A DNA stretch of 64,000 nucleotides. It comes from Endomychus coccineus. Taxonomy: Eukaryota; Arthropoda; Insecta; Coleoptera; Endomychidae. The stretch spans positions 193,774,315-193,838,314 of the forward strand of contig OY294068.1 in the NCBI GenBank assembly GCA_958510875.1, written 5' to 3'. The first letter of the stretch is position 1; every line of letters begins with the position of its first letter. Both the position numbers and the translations under genes were made by a program. This document shows, piece by piece, positions 29,601 to 41,385 of this stretch. The notes beneath the pieces were generated by a model that was not told the DNA's origin, ran no database searches, and saw only the letters and a program-made list of their open reading frames with translations.

Positions 29601-29601
29601 C

Positions 29602-29980
29602 GTGAAAATCCCGGAGCCGGAAGCGCTATGAGATTTGAACGTTAAAACTTTCGTATAAAATTGTGTTTAAAAGTCAACTGACACTTGTCACCATAGATAA
29701 CTCTACTACGGGTAGTATAGTTATCTATGCTTGTCACAGAATACTCTTCATAGAGATCAAGATGATACTCTTTTTTACTCACCATTCGTGGTGAAAATCC
29801 CGGAGCCGGAAGCGCTATCGAGATTTGAACGTTAAAACTTCCGTATAAAATTGTGTTTACAAGTCAACTGACACTTGTCACCATAGATAACTCTACTACC
29901 GGTAGTATAGTTATCTATGCTTGTCACAGAATACTCTTCATAGAGATCAAGATGATACTCTTTTTTACTCACCATTCGTG
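29602..29980. repeat. 189-bp tandem duplication containing a palindrome
   Basis: Two direct copies (29602-29790 and 29791-29980) begin GTGAAAATCCCGGAGCCGG and differ at only a few positions. Each contains a palindrome CATAGATAACTCTACTAC-C/GGTAGTATAGTTATCTATG of about 37 bp. The near identity points to a recent duplication. Confidence 0.85.
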
Positions 29981-30389
29981 AAAATTTTGAAGGGGTAGTG
30001 GATGTTTTTCTGCCCAACTTTTTCCAGTGGCGTAGTGCTATGCAATAGCTTTACCGCGGCAGTCACCGAGTGCCACACGTTTCATTTTGTTTTCACTCAA
30101 AACGTATTTCAATATCTGGATGGACTTAAATTCTTTAGAAAATAATGAATGTAGGAAAATATCAATACTTTCCACAAAATAACTTAGCCTTCATTGAATT
30201 CAAAATTTATCATTTAGAAAATAGACAAATCGAAATTAAAATGAATTTTTAAAATGAATAAGTTACAAAATCAATAAATTGATATAAAATCATAAAGTTC
30301 ATCTTTTTGTAATCTTAAATCAACAACCAAAAATGTCTGACAATTATGTTAAGCACTCTGTATATGGTTTCATATACAGTAAATACGAG

Positions 30390-30475
30390 GACAAGGTGAA
30401 AAATCCCTGAAAAACGTTTTTCTGATTTTTCGATCCTTTCCAAATAATACGATTTCGGCAATCCTCCAAAATAAG
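30390..30475 (-). pseudogene. mariner 3' end fragment
   Basis: TTTTTCGATCCTTTCCAAAT, AATACGATTTCGGCAATCC and flanks match the mariner C-terminal coding end at 44720-44780. It is the piece that would follow the mariner fragment starting at 31927. The ~1.45 kb between them (30476-31926) looks like a later insertion that carries the hAT gene fragment. Confidence 0.55.
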
Positions 30476-30506
30476 GGATGTATAGTCAAGAGAAGCCAGC
30501 TAATGT

Positions 30507-31367
30507 TCATTCAATAGAAATCACTGCCAGATTTGTAAGCTTTGACTTTCCGTTATTAGGTTGAAACAAATGTTCACTTGTTCCTCGAAAGGCTAAGCAT
30601 TGTGAAGCCAACAGTCTAATTATTGCAATAATTCTTTTAAGAACTCCTCTCCAGTGCCGAATTTCCAAATCCAAAATGTTTTGATATTCGGCATCAATAG
30701 TTTGGTTCTTTTTTAAACGAGTGACAAATTTTTTGTCTGAAAGAGTTTCTGTGATTTTCAGACTTTTCGTGCATTGTGAGCGCACGTACAAGAGTTCCCC
30801 AGTCAGAATAACCTTTTTCAGACCAATCAGGGGAAGACGAATTATCAAACAATATGCAGCAAAAGGCATCAGTTGTAACAGAGTAAATCAACCAATTTCT
30901 CTCAACAATTTCACCATTGCTTAATACTTTGCAATAATGAGAGGGTGGAAATTTGCGCCTTCCTGTGTTGATAGGAAATTTCAGTTCTTTAACTTGATGT
31001 GGACCTCTCTCAACTAGTATCTGACAATTTTGGATGCCATGCAGAAAATATTCCATAGTGCAGGATCGTCAGAGATCTTGTCTATTTGCTGGAACTCGCT
31101 GCCATTGCTACCCTGCTCTTGATAATCTTCTGGGGGTGTGATTTCTTGGCTTTCTTCAACAACTTCTTTAGGAGGTGATTCAGATAGCGCTGATGAGTCC
31201 ACCACATCCGAAGAGGCTGCTGTTGATGTGGATGTAGACGTTTCTAACTGAGGCTTAGGGACCAAGATTTCTTCCATGACATGGGTTAGCTTTCTCCCTT
31301 CTTCATCTTTCTTTAAGCGTTTCTTTTTATATTGGCTTACAGACAGTGTTTTCCTTTTCTGATCCAC
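30507..31367 (-). pseudogene. hAT (ZMYM1/TTF-type) transposase N-terminal half, frameshifted
   Basis: Three frames make up one protein. From 31367: MDQKRKTLSVSQYKKKR with a Ser-rich acidic linker, ending DPALW. From 31056: ERGPHQVKELKFP, then RKFPPSHYC, NWLIYSVTTDAFCCILF and GYSDWGTL, a TTF-type zinc-finger block. From 30869: LDLEIRHWRGVLKRIIAII and CLAFRGTSEHL. At least two frameshifts are needed and the catalytic and dimerisation parts are absent. Confidence 0.7.
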
Positions 31368-31926
31368 GCTGTTATAAGAATATCAATTACCTTATAATAT
31401 GTATCGTAAATTAAATTTAAACTTGATGTTAAAATCGATAGGAATTACGCACTTAAAAAGCTAGTATTCAATTCTCTTTTACCTTTTTAGTCTTTTTGAA
31501 ACATAGCTATTTAACAACGTACCATAACACGTACTGACACTTGTTGAAGAGTCTGCTGTTGGAGACCAACTAACATGAAAATCAAATATCGCCATCTCAA
31601 AGAATAAGTAGAAAACGTAACACGTGCAATTTTTTTTTGTGATACATACCACCTACCGCCAAGCTCTTATTAAAAGCGGCCGCGCTGTCGCATGCGGTAG
31701 ATCACAAAAACTTTGCGCACTCAGATAAAAAATCTAAGGGCGCCGAACGCTCGCCTTTGCAAATGGTACCGACAATAAGCGCAGATGAGTAATATTCATA
31801 GGAATAAAATCCCTGCATTTCAATTTTTTGTTAAATCTGGTCCAGTGATTTTCCCTTTTGCCGCCCCCTGAAAGTGCCGCCTGATGCGGTCGCCTCTTTG
31901 CATCATAGCACCGCACATCGCTGGCC

Positions 31927-32790
31927 ATGAGATCATCGTTGGAGCCAAATCTCTTTCCGCCGAGCTATTTATTTAAGTTTGAAAATAGTTAAAAATTGCA
32001 GGAGGCCAAATCTGGAGAATATGGTGGATGACAAACCAATTCGTAGCGCAATTCATGCAATTTTGCAATTGCGACTGCGAACCTGTGCGCCGGTGGGTTG
32101 TCCTGGTGGAAGAGCCCTTTTTTCTTTCGCTTCAAATCGGCGTCAAATCAATCCAAAAGCTCTGCATAATATACGCCGGTGATTGTTTTGCTCTTTTCGA
32201 GGTAATAGATATGGACGATACCGTGTGCACCCCAAAAAACTGTCGTGATGACTTTGTTGGCCGATAAGCCCACATTGGCTTTTATCGGTTTCGATTTGCC
32301 AGGACAAGTTCACTGTTTCGACTGTTCTTTGGTCTGTGGTGTGTTGTGATGGATCCATATCTCGTCCACGGTTACGAAACGGTTCAAAAACTCCTCTTTA
32401 TCGCGCTTGAATATCGCCAAACACTCCTTTGAAGCTGTCACACGATCGCGCTGCTTGTTATCTACAGGGAGCAAACATGGCACCCATATTGCAGATAGCT
32501 TCCTCATATTCAAAGATGTATGCAAAATATTTCATACTCGTTCGGTTGAGATGCCCGTCATAGCCTCAGCAATCTTGTGCGCTTTAACTCGCCGATCGTC
32601 GAATATCATACCATGGATTTTACCGAGGATTTCTGGAGTTATAACCTCAATTGGACGACCAGAACTTTCGGCGTCCTTTGTGGTCATACTGCCATAACGA
32701 AAATCAGTAAACCACTTGTGAATCGTTCGAATCGATGGTGAGGAGTTCCCACAAGCAATGCTCTGGTTTGCGTAATGTTTTTTCTACAAA
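31927..32790 (-). pseudogene. mariner transposase, irritans-like, degenerate
   Basis: The minus-strand translation in several frames gives HKWFTDFRYGSMTT…, then EERVKAHKIA, FLNRFVTVDEIWIHHNTPQT (the first catalytic Asp region), then KEQSKQ and the FHQDNA-region equivalent. Multiple frameshifts and stops. The C-terminal end continues at 30390-30475 across an insertion. Confidence 0.72.
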
Positions 32791-33339
32791 AGAAATAATG
32801 TGTAATCATGACGCGAAATTTACTTTTTTCCAAGGTTGATGGCTTTCGATATTAAATGTATCTGAATTCATGCGTACGTTAGGGTCTATCGCTAATGATC
32901 ATCAGAGTTCGTGTTTGATTAAGAAATTACCTGTGTTAAGGTTTCACCGATCTATCTGGGTGACTTCATATTCCTCCAATTTTGTCTGATTCTACATTTT
33001 ATGGCTGTCACGATGAGATATCTCTAACCGGAAATTTGTTTAACAAAGTAAGAAGTCTGTTATCGTGCCGTTCTTCACGATAATCTTCCATAAGTCTCTA
33101 AATTCACCATTCTAAGATTAAAAATATAACCTGAATGCATGTTTACATTATGTTAGGAATGCGACATACATTATAGAAGAGCCGAATTATATTCCTTGAT
33201 AAGCGCTTAATAACCGGTTATGTTTGTTTGTTATTTAGTTCATTGTGATATCTGCCCTAAATATTTTTTCAAGCACCTTGACCAAAAGCACATCAGCATT
33301 TGACTTGAATGTTTTCAATGATCCAACTGATTGGAGATT

Positions 33340-33670
33340 GCCAGCATTATACTTCATAATTTTCCACATTTCCTTATATTTATTTGATATCTACATTCCA
33401 TTTCCACCATGAACTGGAAATACCAATTTGGAAACCTATTCGGCCAAGAACTGTGCAATTGCGGCCTCCCAGCACTATACTTCATAATTTTCCACATTTT
33501 CTTATAGTTATCTGATATTTACATTCCATTTTCACTATGAAAAGGAAATACCTATACCTTCTTGGGAACCTATTCGGCCAAGAACTGTGCAATTATAGCC
33601 TGCCAGAATTATGATTTATATTTTTCCACATTTTATTATATTTATCTGATTTTATATTATTTTATCACCA
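33340..33670. repeat. about 132-bp tandem repeat, 2.5 copies
   Basis: The series CATTATACTTCATAATTTTC … CATTCCATTT … GGAAATACC … CTATTCGGCCAAGAACTGTG repeats near 33340, 33470 and 33600 with moderate divergence. No coding potential. Confidence 0.7.
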
Positions 33671-33766
33671 TGCGTTTTAGTACCAGCCGCCACTATTTAT
33701 AAAGGTGCTAAACTCCTATGACAATATACTAAATTATCAGTTATACCTATACCAAAGTGATCTTCC

Positions 33767-35765
33767 TAACCTAACCTAGCCTAACCCAACCCAACCCAAC
33801 CCAACCCAACCTAACCTAACCTTTTTTTTTTTTTTTGTTGAGAGCAAATGCTCGATGCACACCGTCACTTCAGGAAGTGCAGGACTCACTCAGGTTTATT
33901 AGAGCATACCTGCTAAAACCTCTCATATCTTCATCCATATCCCGGGACCGTTTATCACATTGCTTCAGGATATGGACTGCGTCTTTCTCTTTGTTTGTCG
34001 ATGTTATATCTAACTGAGTTTCTTTTGATGTTTAATGGTGATATTTACGTTGATTGAACGTAAGTATCTACATTCGTAGTATACGTTGATGTTCACGTTA
34101 TGTTTATACCGTAATATGGATCTTTATGGATCTTTCCTGTGTGTATCTGTACCGAAATATTGCTTTTCCACAATATTAAGGTACCCTCAGTCTCAGTACT
34201 ATATCAGATCGTTGATATTTCCTGATTGTTTCGTTTTAACCATGTTGTTCTGGTTTCTGGGTTTCCAGTACTCCATCACGCTATGGATGTTTCCTGTTAT
34301 GTCTCGTTTTGTACCAAAATATTTTGATCCCAATATTAAGGTACCTGTGTTTCAGTACTCAATCTGTTTGTCGATCTTTCCTGTGTGTTTCAGTGAGTTA
34401 TCTATGATAGGATAGCTTACTCTTCCGGAACATATGGTTCTCCGTATCAGCCGTAATCTATCCGTCACCTTTTTCTCAGGAACATGTGACTGGGAGATCC
34501 ATAATCTATCCAGGGTCTGGGTGCCTGCTGGTCCGCGGGAGTATATCTACTCCTGGCCTCGACCCTGCTGGCAACAGGGCCATGAGCATTCCCCTATCAG
34601 CCACCTGGGGACGCGCCTGGTTGCGGTTTTCAGGCTCCGCACAAGAGAGGAGGCTCCTGTTTCCCAGGAACCTAACCTAACCTAACCTAACCTTACCTAA
34701 CCTAACCTAACCTAACCTAACCTAACTTAACCTAACCTAACCTAACCTAACCTTTTTTTTTTCTGTTGAGAGGAAATGCTTGATGCACACCGTCAGCTTT
34801 TATCTATCACTTCAGGTAGTGCAGGACTCACTCAATGATATTAGAGCATACCTGCTAAAACCTCTCATATCTTCATCCATATCCCAGGACCGTTTATCAC
34901 ATTGCTTCAGGATATGGACTGCGTCTTTCTCTTTGTTTGTCGATTCTATATCGAACTGAGTTTCTTTTGGTGTTTATTAGTGATACTTACGTCAATTAAA
35001 CGTAAATATCTACATTCGTTGTTTACGTTGATGTTCCCGTTTTGTATATACCGTAATATGATTGATGCCCAATTTTACGGTATTTTGTTTTAGTGCTTTA
35101 TTCTCTGTGGATAACTTCCTGTTTGGTTTTTTACCGGTGTTACGGTTTTCTGATGTTTCAGTACTCGAACACGTTATGGATCTTTCCTGTGTGTATACCC
35201 CCAATAATGTTGTTCCACAATATTAGGGTGTCCATGTATCAGTACTATATCGGTTCGTTGATATTTCCTGTACGTATGTTTTAACCATGTTGTTCTGGTT
35301 TCTGGGTTTCCAGTACTCCATCACGCTATGGATGTTTCCTGTTGTGTCTCGTTTTTGTACCAAAATATTTTGTTCCCAACATTAAGGTACCTGTGGTTCA
35401 GTACTGAATCAATTTGTCGATTTTTCCTGTGTGTTTCAGTAAGTTATCTATGATAGGATAACTTACTCATCCGGAACATATGGTTCTCCGTATCAGCCGC
35501 AATCTATCCGTCACCCTCTTGTCAGGAACATGTGACTGGGAGTCCCACATTCTATCCGGGGTCTGGGTGCCTGTTGGTCCGCGGGAGCATGTCTACTCCT
35601 ACCCTTGACCCTGCTGGCAATAGGACCATGAGCATTCCCCTATCCGCCACCTGGGGACGCGCCTGGTTGCGGTTTTCAGGCTCCGCGCAAAAGAAGAGGC
35701 TCCTGCTTTCCAGGAACCCAACCTAACCTAACCTAACCTAACCTAACCTGACCTAACCTAACCTG
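33767..35765. mobile_element. TTAGG-type repeat cluster with two poly(T)-headed units, flanked by a ~22-bp duplication
   Basis: Three (CCTAA)n tracts (33766-33821, 34672-34754 and 35716-35765) alternate with two related ~0.85-0.95-kb units (33822-34671 and 34755-35715). On the minus strand each unit starts after TTAGG repeats and ends in poly(A) followed by GGTTAGG. The whole cluster is bracketed by the direct repeat ACCTATACCAAAGTGATCTT plus CCT at 33745-33767 and 35766-35788. This shows that it entered as one insertion. The units have no intact ORF. The poly(A)-then-GGTTAGG arrangement is like that of telomere-targeted SART/TRAS non-LTR elements. Confidence 0.7.
34672..34754 (-). repeat. 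(TTAGG)n telomere-type pentamer tract
   Basis: About 16 CCTAA pentamers on the plus strand with two variants (CCTTA and CTTAA). Insect chromosome ends carry TTAGG repeats, so this is an interstitial telomeric-type tract. Shorter ones lie at 33766-33821 (mixed with CCCAA), 35716-35765 and, in the other orientation, 38655-38680. Confidence 0.85.
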
Positions 35766-35904
35766 ACCTATACCAAAGTGATCTTCCTCTTTGTCTTTCA
35801 AAGCACTAATATAATAAGATTCTTGACCCAGTATGAATTATATAAAAAATTCTCGGGAATTAGGTCACATTAACACTCTGTTATAAATGTTCGTCTTTAC
35901 GTAC

Positions 35905-35950
35905 GTTTCGGTCTCACGACCATCATCAGAATACTTATTTTGTTAAAAAG
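35905..35950 (-). ncRNA. hammerhead-ribozyme-like motif
   Basis: On the minus strand: CTGATGA, one extra T, a GGTC-GTGA-GACC hairpin, GAAAC, then the self-complementary ACGTACGT, as in Penelope-like element ends. The outer helix is ATTCT/AAGAC-like and weaker than in the copies at 62590 and 63824. One unpaired nucleotide between CTGATGA and helix II departs from the textbook core, so activity is uncertain. Confidence 0.55.
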
Positions 35951-36312
35951 GGGTTAACTAAAACTAATTAGCACAAGCGTCCATATCGCACAATCTTCAA
36001 TCAAAAAGCTCACGCCGTCGAAACGAACAGAACCACGAATAATCGAAAATTGTATCGTTAATATTAAAGTATAGATTTTTTTGTAAGAAACCACTGTTAA
36101 GTAATATTCTCATAATGTACAAACGCATATTGCTATGGTCTCAAAGCAACTGAATTTCGAAGCTATTTGTTTGTAATAACTCGACCCAGATGTAGATTTA
36201 TGACGTACTTGAAAAGGTTTTAGACCTGCATTGGAATTTAGTTTACTTTAAGCGTTCTTCCTAAAATATACTTTTAACATTATAAAGACGTATGTAGGAA
36301 TTTGCAAGAGTT

Positions 36313-36618
36313 TTAATTAATCAAGTTAGTATAAATCTGACTCAATCCCTGAATATCATTCCTATGATTTACAGAATTTGAATCCCTTTTTATGTGAATC
36401 ATCTCCAGGATAGATCTTTTATAATAATTGGTTTCTTTAGTTAAAATATTAACATTTTTGTAATCAAATTGATGGTTATAATCAAAACAGTGCTTAGCAA
36501 GGGCGGTGGAATTTTCTAAGTTATTATTTCTTGTGCTATACTTATGGCCGTACATTCTTTTTTGTAAATATTGTTTAGAGATTCCAGTATAAGTTCCATC
36601 ACAATCTAAACAATTCAA
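36313..36618 (-). CDS. GIY-YIG endonuclease domain of the Penelope-like element (partial)
   Basis: 101 codons open from the inverted junction to the stop, with no ATG (TTG at the edge). The sequence CLDCDGTYTGISKQYLQKRM, then HKYSTRNN, LAKHCFDYNH and IHIKRDSNSVN carries the GIY-YIG core: Y-T-G-I, the K/R of the helix, and the His and Glu/Asn further on. The reverse-transcriptase part is missing, so this copy cannot move alone. Confidence 0.75.
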   Translation of the reverse strand: MNCLDCDGTYTGISKQYLQKRMYGHKYSTRNNNLENSTALAKHCFDYNHQFDYKNVNILTKETNYYKRSILEMIHIKRDSNSVNHRNDIQGLSQIYTNLIN

Positions 36619-36736
36619 TTTATATACTGTGTGGGTTTGTTAAAGATAAACAAACCCACACAGTATATAAATTGAATTGTTTAGATGTGTTAATGTGACC
36701 TAATTCCCGAGAATTTTTTATATATTTCAAAGCACT

Positions 36737-37700
36737 CTTAGAATAATTCTTAGAATATTAAATAATAATTATCGTAATTTCCAAATTGTTTATTAATTTG
36801 CACTATATTTTTATTAAAAATGGGATAAATACAAAGTATTTGTTCTTCCATTTAACCATAATGAAAAAATTACCATAGAGTAACGGCTTCTACAATCGAT
36901 AATTATTTCAGCTTATTAGGAAACTCCAATACTGACCTTTATCTGAATAAAATTAATGCATTGTTTGATGAATATTTATTGGTTTTTTATTGTTTTGCAA
37001 ATGAATCAACAAGTTTTATAGCATAAAGCATAAATAAAGTAATATTATGAGTGCTCAAATTAAAAAAATTGCCTCCTAGAATAATTCTAAATGTTTGACT
37101 CAGCACTCATCCCTTTTACCTGGGTAAATCGAATTTGTTTCGCTTCCACGATACAACGCCGATAACAAGTACATATCGAACGAGGTGAGGTTTATAATGA
37201 AACTAGAATTGTATTTAGGTATCGGACGTGTGTCGTTCAATACTTTTCGTCCGACCGGTTACATTTAAAAAGAAATTTTCGCCAATAATATGAACTAGCC
37301 ATTCCATCGAAGTTTCGTTAAACACTAAAGTTACGAGATTAATTGTGAAATTAATGTCCATGTACATTATAATGAAAAATAAAACCTTTATTGACCAGGG
37401 ACTCATCAGAATCATGTGATAATGTAGTTGTATGTTGTTTGTGTTTGTGTGAAGAAATCTTAACGCGTCCGTTAAATATCCTTAACGGACGCCGACCGTT
37501 GAGAACCGTTATCGTGTCCATTTTGGGGTATGTTATACAAAATAACAGTGGTGTAACGAATAAGACATAATCGGATGATGCACTAAGAACTGAATCACAC
37601 ATCAATCCATAAAGAGATTAAACATGAAATTCGAAAGTATAGTCGAGGGCCCGAGGGAGACGTAGAACTGCCAAACCTATAATAGTAGGAACGTTAAGTT
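36737..37700. other. intergenic, upstream of the transporter gene
   Basis: AT-rich; no gene supported. A TGACGTCA site at about 37717 and a TTCAGTTT initiator-like site at about 37740 precede the transporter's first exon, but no correctly spaced TATA box was found. Confidence 0.4.
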
Positions 37701-37857
37701 TGCGGTCTGCTATACTGACGTCAGACACATATAATTCTGTTCAGTTTAGTTAGTGACGATAGACTCCAATCGTGTGTTCCTCTTCCCTCTTCCGTCCACG
37801 CATCTACAATGTGCTAATCTACATGAAACTTCCCGGCAACAAGGCAACCTCGACTTA

Positions 37858-37939
37858 ATGAATCCAAAAACAATGACCACGACGTCGTACTTCGATATTT
37901 TTAAGGGCACGTCTCCGCAATTCATCACCGTGTTTTTTG
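37858..37939 (+). CDS. Tret1-like: facilitated trehalose/sugar transporter, exon 1
   Basis: The ATG at 37858 opens MNPKTMTTTSYFDIFKGTSP, then QFITVFFG, the short cytosolic head and the start of membrane segment 1 in insect Tret1-like proteins. Exon 1 ends at 37939 (TTTTTTG|GTAAGTTTG, a strong donor) in phase 1. It joins in frame to the acceptor at 48114 (TTTTTTTCTCAG|GTACACTG) and the glycine codon is split across the junction. An in-frame GTG further upstream was not used because the ATG has a good context and the family's usual start is close to this position. Confidence 0.8.
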
Positions 37940-38239
37940 GTAAGTTTGAACGTTTTCTACACGATTCGATATGAGAGGTTATCTTGGAACGTAACATTTA
38001 TAATATTAACGGTTGTTTCGTTGGTCAGTTTTCAAACAGTGTGTGCTTGCTTGTGACGTAGAGCGCCTAAAATAACGTTTTTAACAGTGGCGTTGCGTTC
38101 AATCGGTGGTTGATATCAACCATTTTTATTAAATGCAAATATCGAATTGAAATATTCATTTATTATTGATGCCACTTGATCTATTTTGACGAAATTTTAT
38201 TTATTGATATTGAAAATAGCCACCTCCTTGATATATTAA

Positions 38240-38345
38240 TTGTTTTATATATAAATTCTCGGGAAATAGGTCACACTAACATATATGCTCATTATTGTCG
38301 TCTTTACGTACGTTTCGGTCTCACGATCATCATCAACATTTTTCA
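38240..38345 (-). mobile_element. Penelope-like terminal fragment with degenerate hammerhead-like motif
   Basis: ATAAATTCTCGGGAAATAGG, then TCACACTAACA and GTCTTTACGTACGTTTCGGTCTCACGATC match the 62533-62630 terminus. On the minus strand the core reads TTGATGA instead of CTGATGA and the hairpin has a mismatch (GATC/GACC), so it should be inactive. Confidence 0.65.
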
Positions 38346-38839
38346 GCCCTATTATTGAAGAAAGAATAAACAAACTCTATATTGGTACGTCATATATAAA
38401 TAATATAAATGATAATACAAATAATTTTGTAATATTATCATACATTCTGGAGACCTCATAGAAAATTAAAAAATGTTTAAAAAGTTGCGCATAAACCTAT
38501 TAATTGTGTTGGTAAATATTTTTCAAATCTAAAACATTTAATACCTAAAGATAAACAACTCACATAGCATATGAATTAAATTGTCCCAAATTATTTAAAA
38601 TGGGAGATCGTATAATTGTTGGTCCACGCGGAAAGGAGCCAAGTACCAAGTTACGTTAGGTTAGGTTAGGTTAGGTTATTATAAAATTATGAAAAACATT
38701 TCAAAAGTTGTTTGTATGTATAAATAGGTGTTTTCTTAATAATAATATTTTGAAACCAAATATTTTTCTTTTTAAATGAAATTTAGAAATTTATAAAACC
38801 AAATCTTGCAGGGTGATCGTGGTTTTACTCAAAATTGAC

Positions 38840-39701
38840 AATAGATAGATAGATAGATTTTATTAATGTTATATACATAATATGTTCACACTCGTCATCA
38901 TAAAATATATATAAGATCACAATATTAAATTTAAAAACTTATTTTAAAAAAATCTTCGGCGGAATAAAATATATTATTTAAAAGAATATTTCTAACTGAT
39001 TTATCGAATTCTTTCAATGATAATTCTCTAATGAGTTCGGGCAATTTATTAAAATATTGAAATCTAAAAATTTTGGCCCATTTTGAGACTTTTTGAGTCT
39101 CAGAAAATCTGTACGAATATTTCTCTTATTACGACTATTGTGATCATGAAAAAAAAATCCTCACTCAATGTGTACTTATCTCTGCAACTATGTGCATACT
39201 TGAGACAATCACATATATACAGATTTGGGAATGTTAATATGCCTAATCCCTTGAATGCTTTTCTACAGCAGTCCCTATAACCAATACTCGCAACAATTCT
39301 TATCGCTCTCCTTTGTAATCTGAAGATCTCATTTTTTTAGAACAGTTGCTCCAAACTAAAATAGCGTAGCGTAACTGACTTTCAATCAAAGAAAAATACG
39401 CAGTCTTTATAACACAAGGATATAGCGGCTGCGATAAGGTTCTAAAAACAAAAATACCTCCACTCAATTTTGTCATAAGTTTGTCTGCATGAACATTCCA
39501 AGTAAGTCTATCATCTACATGTACACCTAAAATTTTTGTATATTTATCAAAACTATTTGTTGCCTTTAGAGAAAAGAGTCTTTTTACAGTTTTGTTCTCA
39601 TTCACACAAAGACCATTACCCGAGAACCATTCTACGGCTTTATTCATACTTATTCTACTCTGTTCCTCCACATGATCTAGATCCTTTCCAGAATTTGACA
39701 A
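38840..39701 (-). pseudogene. non-LTR retrotransposon 3' end with (TCTA)n tail
   Basis: The open minus-strand stretch 39300-39701 encodes VEWFSGNGLCVNENKT, then KILGVHVDDRLTWNVHADKL, GGIFVFRTL and AYFSLIESQLRYAILVW. These are the blocks that follow the catalytic YADD in CR1/jockey-like reverse transcriptases. A decayed tail continues to the microsatellite TCTATCTATCTATC (38846-38860 complement), the type of 3' repeat seen in such elements. It is 5'-truncated near 39710. Confidence 0.72.
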
Positions 39702-39959
39702 TGCCGAGTTCGTGTGAGCCCCACGCTAATCGGTTTAGCGTCGGTGCCGACTTCATGTCCTCGGTGCCAAATTCGTGTGGCCTGACAACATTTTCCTATT
39801 ACTTCATAAATCTTCAACATCTGGTTCGAAACTGGGTACTTGAGGTTTTTGGTTTCAGTCTGATTCAAACATTGCTTGAAATGACTTCAAATATTATAAA
39901 AAAATTGCTATGCAATGGATTCTTGATACATATTCACGGCCACGTGGGTATTTTTGATT

Positions 39960-40165
39960 GAAATTGGTGTGATAGGAACGCCTTGTGCTGATACAATTAG
40001 TTTTAAGAAATCCCGTTTCAGACATTGATAGTATTCTGATGATGGTCGTGAGATAGAAACGTACGTGAAGACAAAAATGATGAATATATGTATTATTGTG
40101 ACCTATTTCCCAGGAATTTATATATAATTCATACCTGGGTCAAGAATCATTATTAATTATATTAA
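39960..40165 (+). mobile_element. Penelope-like terminal fragment
   Basis: GTGTGATAGGAACGCCTTGT is a decayed match to the 63770 region. It is followed by the hammerhead-like CTGATGA-T-GGTCGTGAGATAGAAACGTACG, with the hairpin broken by GATA in place of GACC, and the terminus GTGACCTATTTCCCAGGAAT … TTCATACCTGGGTCAAGAATC. Confidence 0.65.
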
Positions 40166-40254
40166 TTGTGAAATAGATATACTAAACATGAATGATTATT
40201 TGGATTGGATCCAGAAATATATCACTGCACAAGGTTGTTGGATATTAGACGAAA

Positions 40255-40385
40255 GAAAAACAATATTCTTCGTCTTTGCTTACGTTTCGCAACTTAATTG
40301 TTCGCTCCTTCAGAGCTCAGGCATACTTACGGTAAATCACGCCTGAGCTCTGAAAAAGCGAACAATAAAGTCATAAGTAAACATG
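40255..40385. repeat. hairpin repeat with a GAAAC-containing motif
   Basis: GTTCGCTCCTTCAGAGCTCA … TGAGCTCTGAAAAAGCGAAC form an inverted repeat of about 24 bp arms. On the minus strand the left arm continues as GAACAATTAAGTTGCGAAACGTAAGC, which echoes the GAAAC/ACGT part of the Penelope-like ends. It may be the end of a second, divergent Penelope-like family; no clean hammerhead core is present. Confidence 0.4.
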
Positions 40386-40389
40386 AATA

Positions 40390-41380
40390 ATCTGTTGAAA
40401 ACATAGAAAATCGAATTGAACATTGAATTTTGAATATAATACAAATTTACAATTATTGTTTACACACAGTGTTATCCAGAGAACGAGTTACGAAATGGGT
40501 ATTTAATTAATGTGGATATATTGATGATTATTGAATAATAAATATAAATTTAATCTTAAATGGGATGACTATTAAAAATTATATTTTCAATGATTTAATA
40601 GTTATTTAATTTATGTTTAAGTAATGGCATTTTTTCGCAGTTTAGTGTTTTGTAACCATTGCGATCAAAATTTAAAACAACGTTCCATGTGTTCCGACAA
40701 TAATAAATTACGGATTTCACAATGATCATCATACGCCGTAGAATTGGCTGTTATTATTCACATTTCTATATTAGTAAATAACTACATCTCAGTTCATTGA
40801 ATTAAAAATCGCGCGTTTATGATACATTGTTATTCTTTCTTGCCAATTGTCCAATATCTGTCTTCAATGAGACTTATCCATCCCACAATTAATGAAGATT
40901 CACGAAATCAATAGGGGATTCAGAAAATGTTTGAGGAGGGGCGAATTTCCTTCTTTTTAAGGAAATAATTATTAAAAAGTTACAAGCCATTTGATTTTGA
41001 CAAGATTTCCCTAATAGAATATTCAACTTGATTTCGGGATATTATGATACTTGTTGATTTTTCAAAGATTTTATTATTTTGAGGGTTGTCAAAATCAAAT
41101 AAAAAAAAACTCATGAAGAATTGGACTTAAAAAAGAATCCGGGACAGGTCCGTATATTTGCTACCGCGATATATATTACTTTTTCGAATAATAATAATGT
41201 TTAAATGACACAGTTGCGGACCTACCCCTATTAATGGAATATCTGCTAATGCCGAAACAGACGTCGAATAATGAAAAAATCGTAGATCTTTTGGTTTTAC
41301 TGACATATATTCACACTTTTTATAGGCTTAGGACTTTCGACGCAGATATGCCGGCGTGTTTAAAAAATATATCCTGTAGA
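40390..41380. other. intronic, nothing identified
   Basis: AT-rich; no coding or repeat structure supported. Confidence 0.4.
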
Positions 41381-41385
41381 TATCG

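Larger units (their letters stand above)
35808..36724 (-). mobile_element. Penelope-like element copy with inverted end, 12-bp TSD
   Basis: Flanked by TTTCAAAGCACT (35796-35807 and 36725-36736). On the minus strand it has a hairpin-bearing start (36605-36690, with the ends of the GIY-YIG frame mirrored), the GIY-YIG coding end (36313-36618), a 3' region, a hammerhead-like motif (about 35908-35950) and the terminus …CCGAGAATTTTTTATATAATTC. A short opposite-orientation copy of the same terminus (TGACCTAATTCCCGAG, 36694-36715) closes the right side. This inverted configuration is typical of truncated Penelope-like insertions. Confidence 0.8.
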
